DNA of 6,241 nucleotides from Bacteroidales bacterium. GTDB lineage: Bacteria; Bacteroidota; Bacteroidia; Bacteroidales; Dysgonomonadaceae. Shown here piece by piece: positions 6,157 to 6,241 of this stretch (position 1 is the stretch's first letter; each line of letters opens with the position of its first letter). The notes under the pieces are model-generated. The model made no database searches and was not told the origin of the DNA. It was given only the letters and a program-made list of their open reading frames with translations. The translations under genes and the position numbers were made by a program. The stretch covers positions 1 through 6,241 of the forward strand of contig JAAYTC010000348.1 of NCBI GenBank assembly GCA_012518155.1. The letters are read 5' to 3'.

Positions 6157-6230
6157 TGACTCCGACAGGATTCAAACCTGTAACCTTCTGATCCGTAGTC
6201 AGATGCTCTATTCAGTTAAGCTACGGAGCC
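6157..6230 (-). tRNA. tRNA-Arg (anticodon ACG)
   Basis: The 74-nt gene folds into a full cloverleaf. The acceptor stem is GGCTCCG with CGGAGTC (one G-U pair) and discriminator A73. The D arm is GCTT/GAGC with a 9-base loop. The anticodon stem is TCTGA/TCAGA around the loop CTACGGA, giving anticodon ACG for arginine CGU; A34 would be deaminated to inosine by TadA to read CGU, CGC and CGA. The variable loop is AGGTT, and the T arm is ACAGG/CCTGT with loop TTTGAAT. No CCA is encoded, so it is added after transcription. T8-A14 and A15-T48 contacts are preserved. The D and T loops are unusual: position 19 is A and position 56 is T in place of the near-universal G19 and C56, which still allows a Watson-Crick tertiary pair. 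The gene converges on recQ, and its promoter lies beyond the right edge. Confidence 0.95.
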
Positions 6231-6241
6231 CTAATTTGAGG

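Overview
The window looks like ordinary chromosome from a member of the Bacteroidota, most likely the order Bacteroidales. The evidence is indirect but consistent. There is a TAnnTTTG-type promoter (TACCTTTG) just upstream of mnmA. The genes have A-rich leaders and no clear Shine-Dalgarno sequences. The small outer-membrane protein has a signal peptide ending in Ala-Gln and an aromatic C-terminus. The protein sequences also read like Bacteroidales versions of their families. No mobile element, CRISPR array, integrase or phage gene was seen.

Layout. On the minus strand, from the left edge, lie the first 93 codons of the ribosome-associated GTPase gene hflX (cut by the edge), a small beta-barrel outer-membrane protein of unknown function, and the tRNA 2-thiouridylase gene mnmA. 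A 286-bp divergent intergenic region (2017-2302) separates these from a plus-strand pair: the single-strand exonuclease gene recJ, then 22 bp later a recQ-family helicase gene. At the right edge, converging on recQ, is a minus-strand tRNA-Arg(ACG) followed by a clear intrinsic terminator.

How the genes fit together. recJ and recQ are almost certainly co-transcribed and encode the classic helicase and 5'-3' exonuclease pair that processes DNA ends and gaps for RecF-pathway recombination. mnmA, hflX and the tRNA gene all belong to translation and ribosome maintenance. The outer-membrane protein shares only orientation with mnmA.

No new multi-gene system is visible. The points most worth a second look are: (1) the tRNA-Arg appears to carry A19-U56 in place of the nearly universal G19-C56 tertiary pair, with both sides changed together; (2) the RecQ protein has about 218 residues between helicase motif VI and the zinc-binding cysteines, where E. 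coli RecQ has roughly 55, and this stretch looks like two winged-helix units; (3) recJ has a GC-richer, apparently structured leader that ends in a perfect 8-bp hairpin; (4) three near-identical 13-bp repeats lie at the mnmA stop codon.
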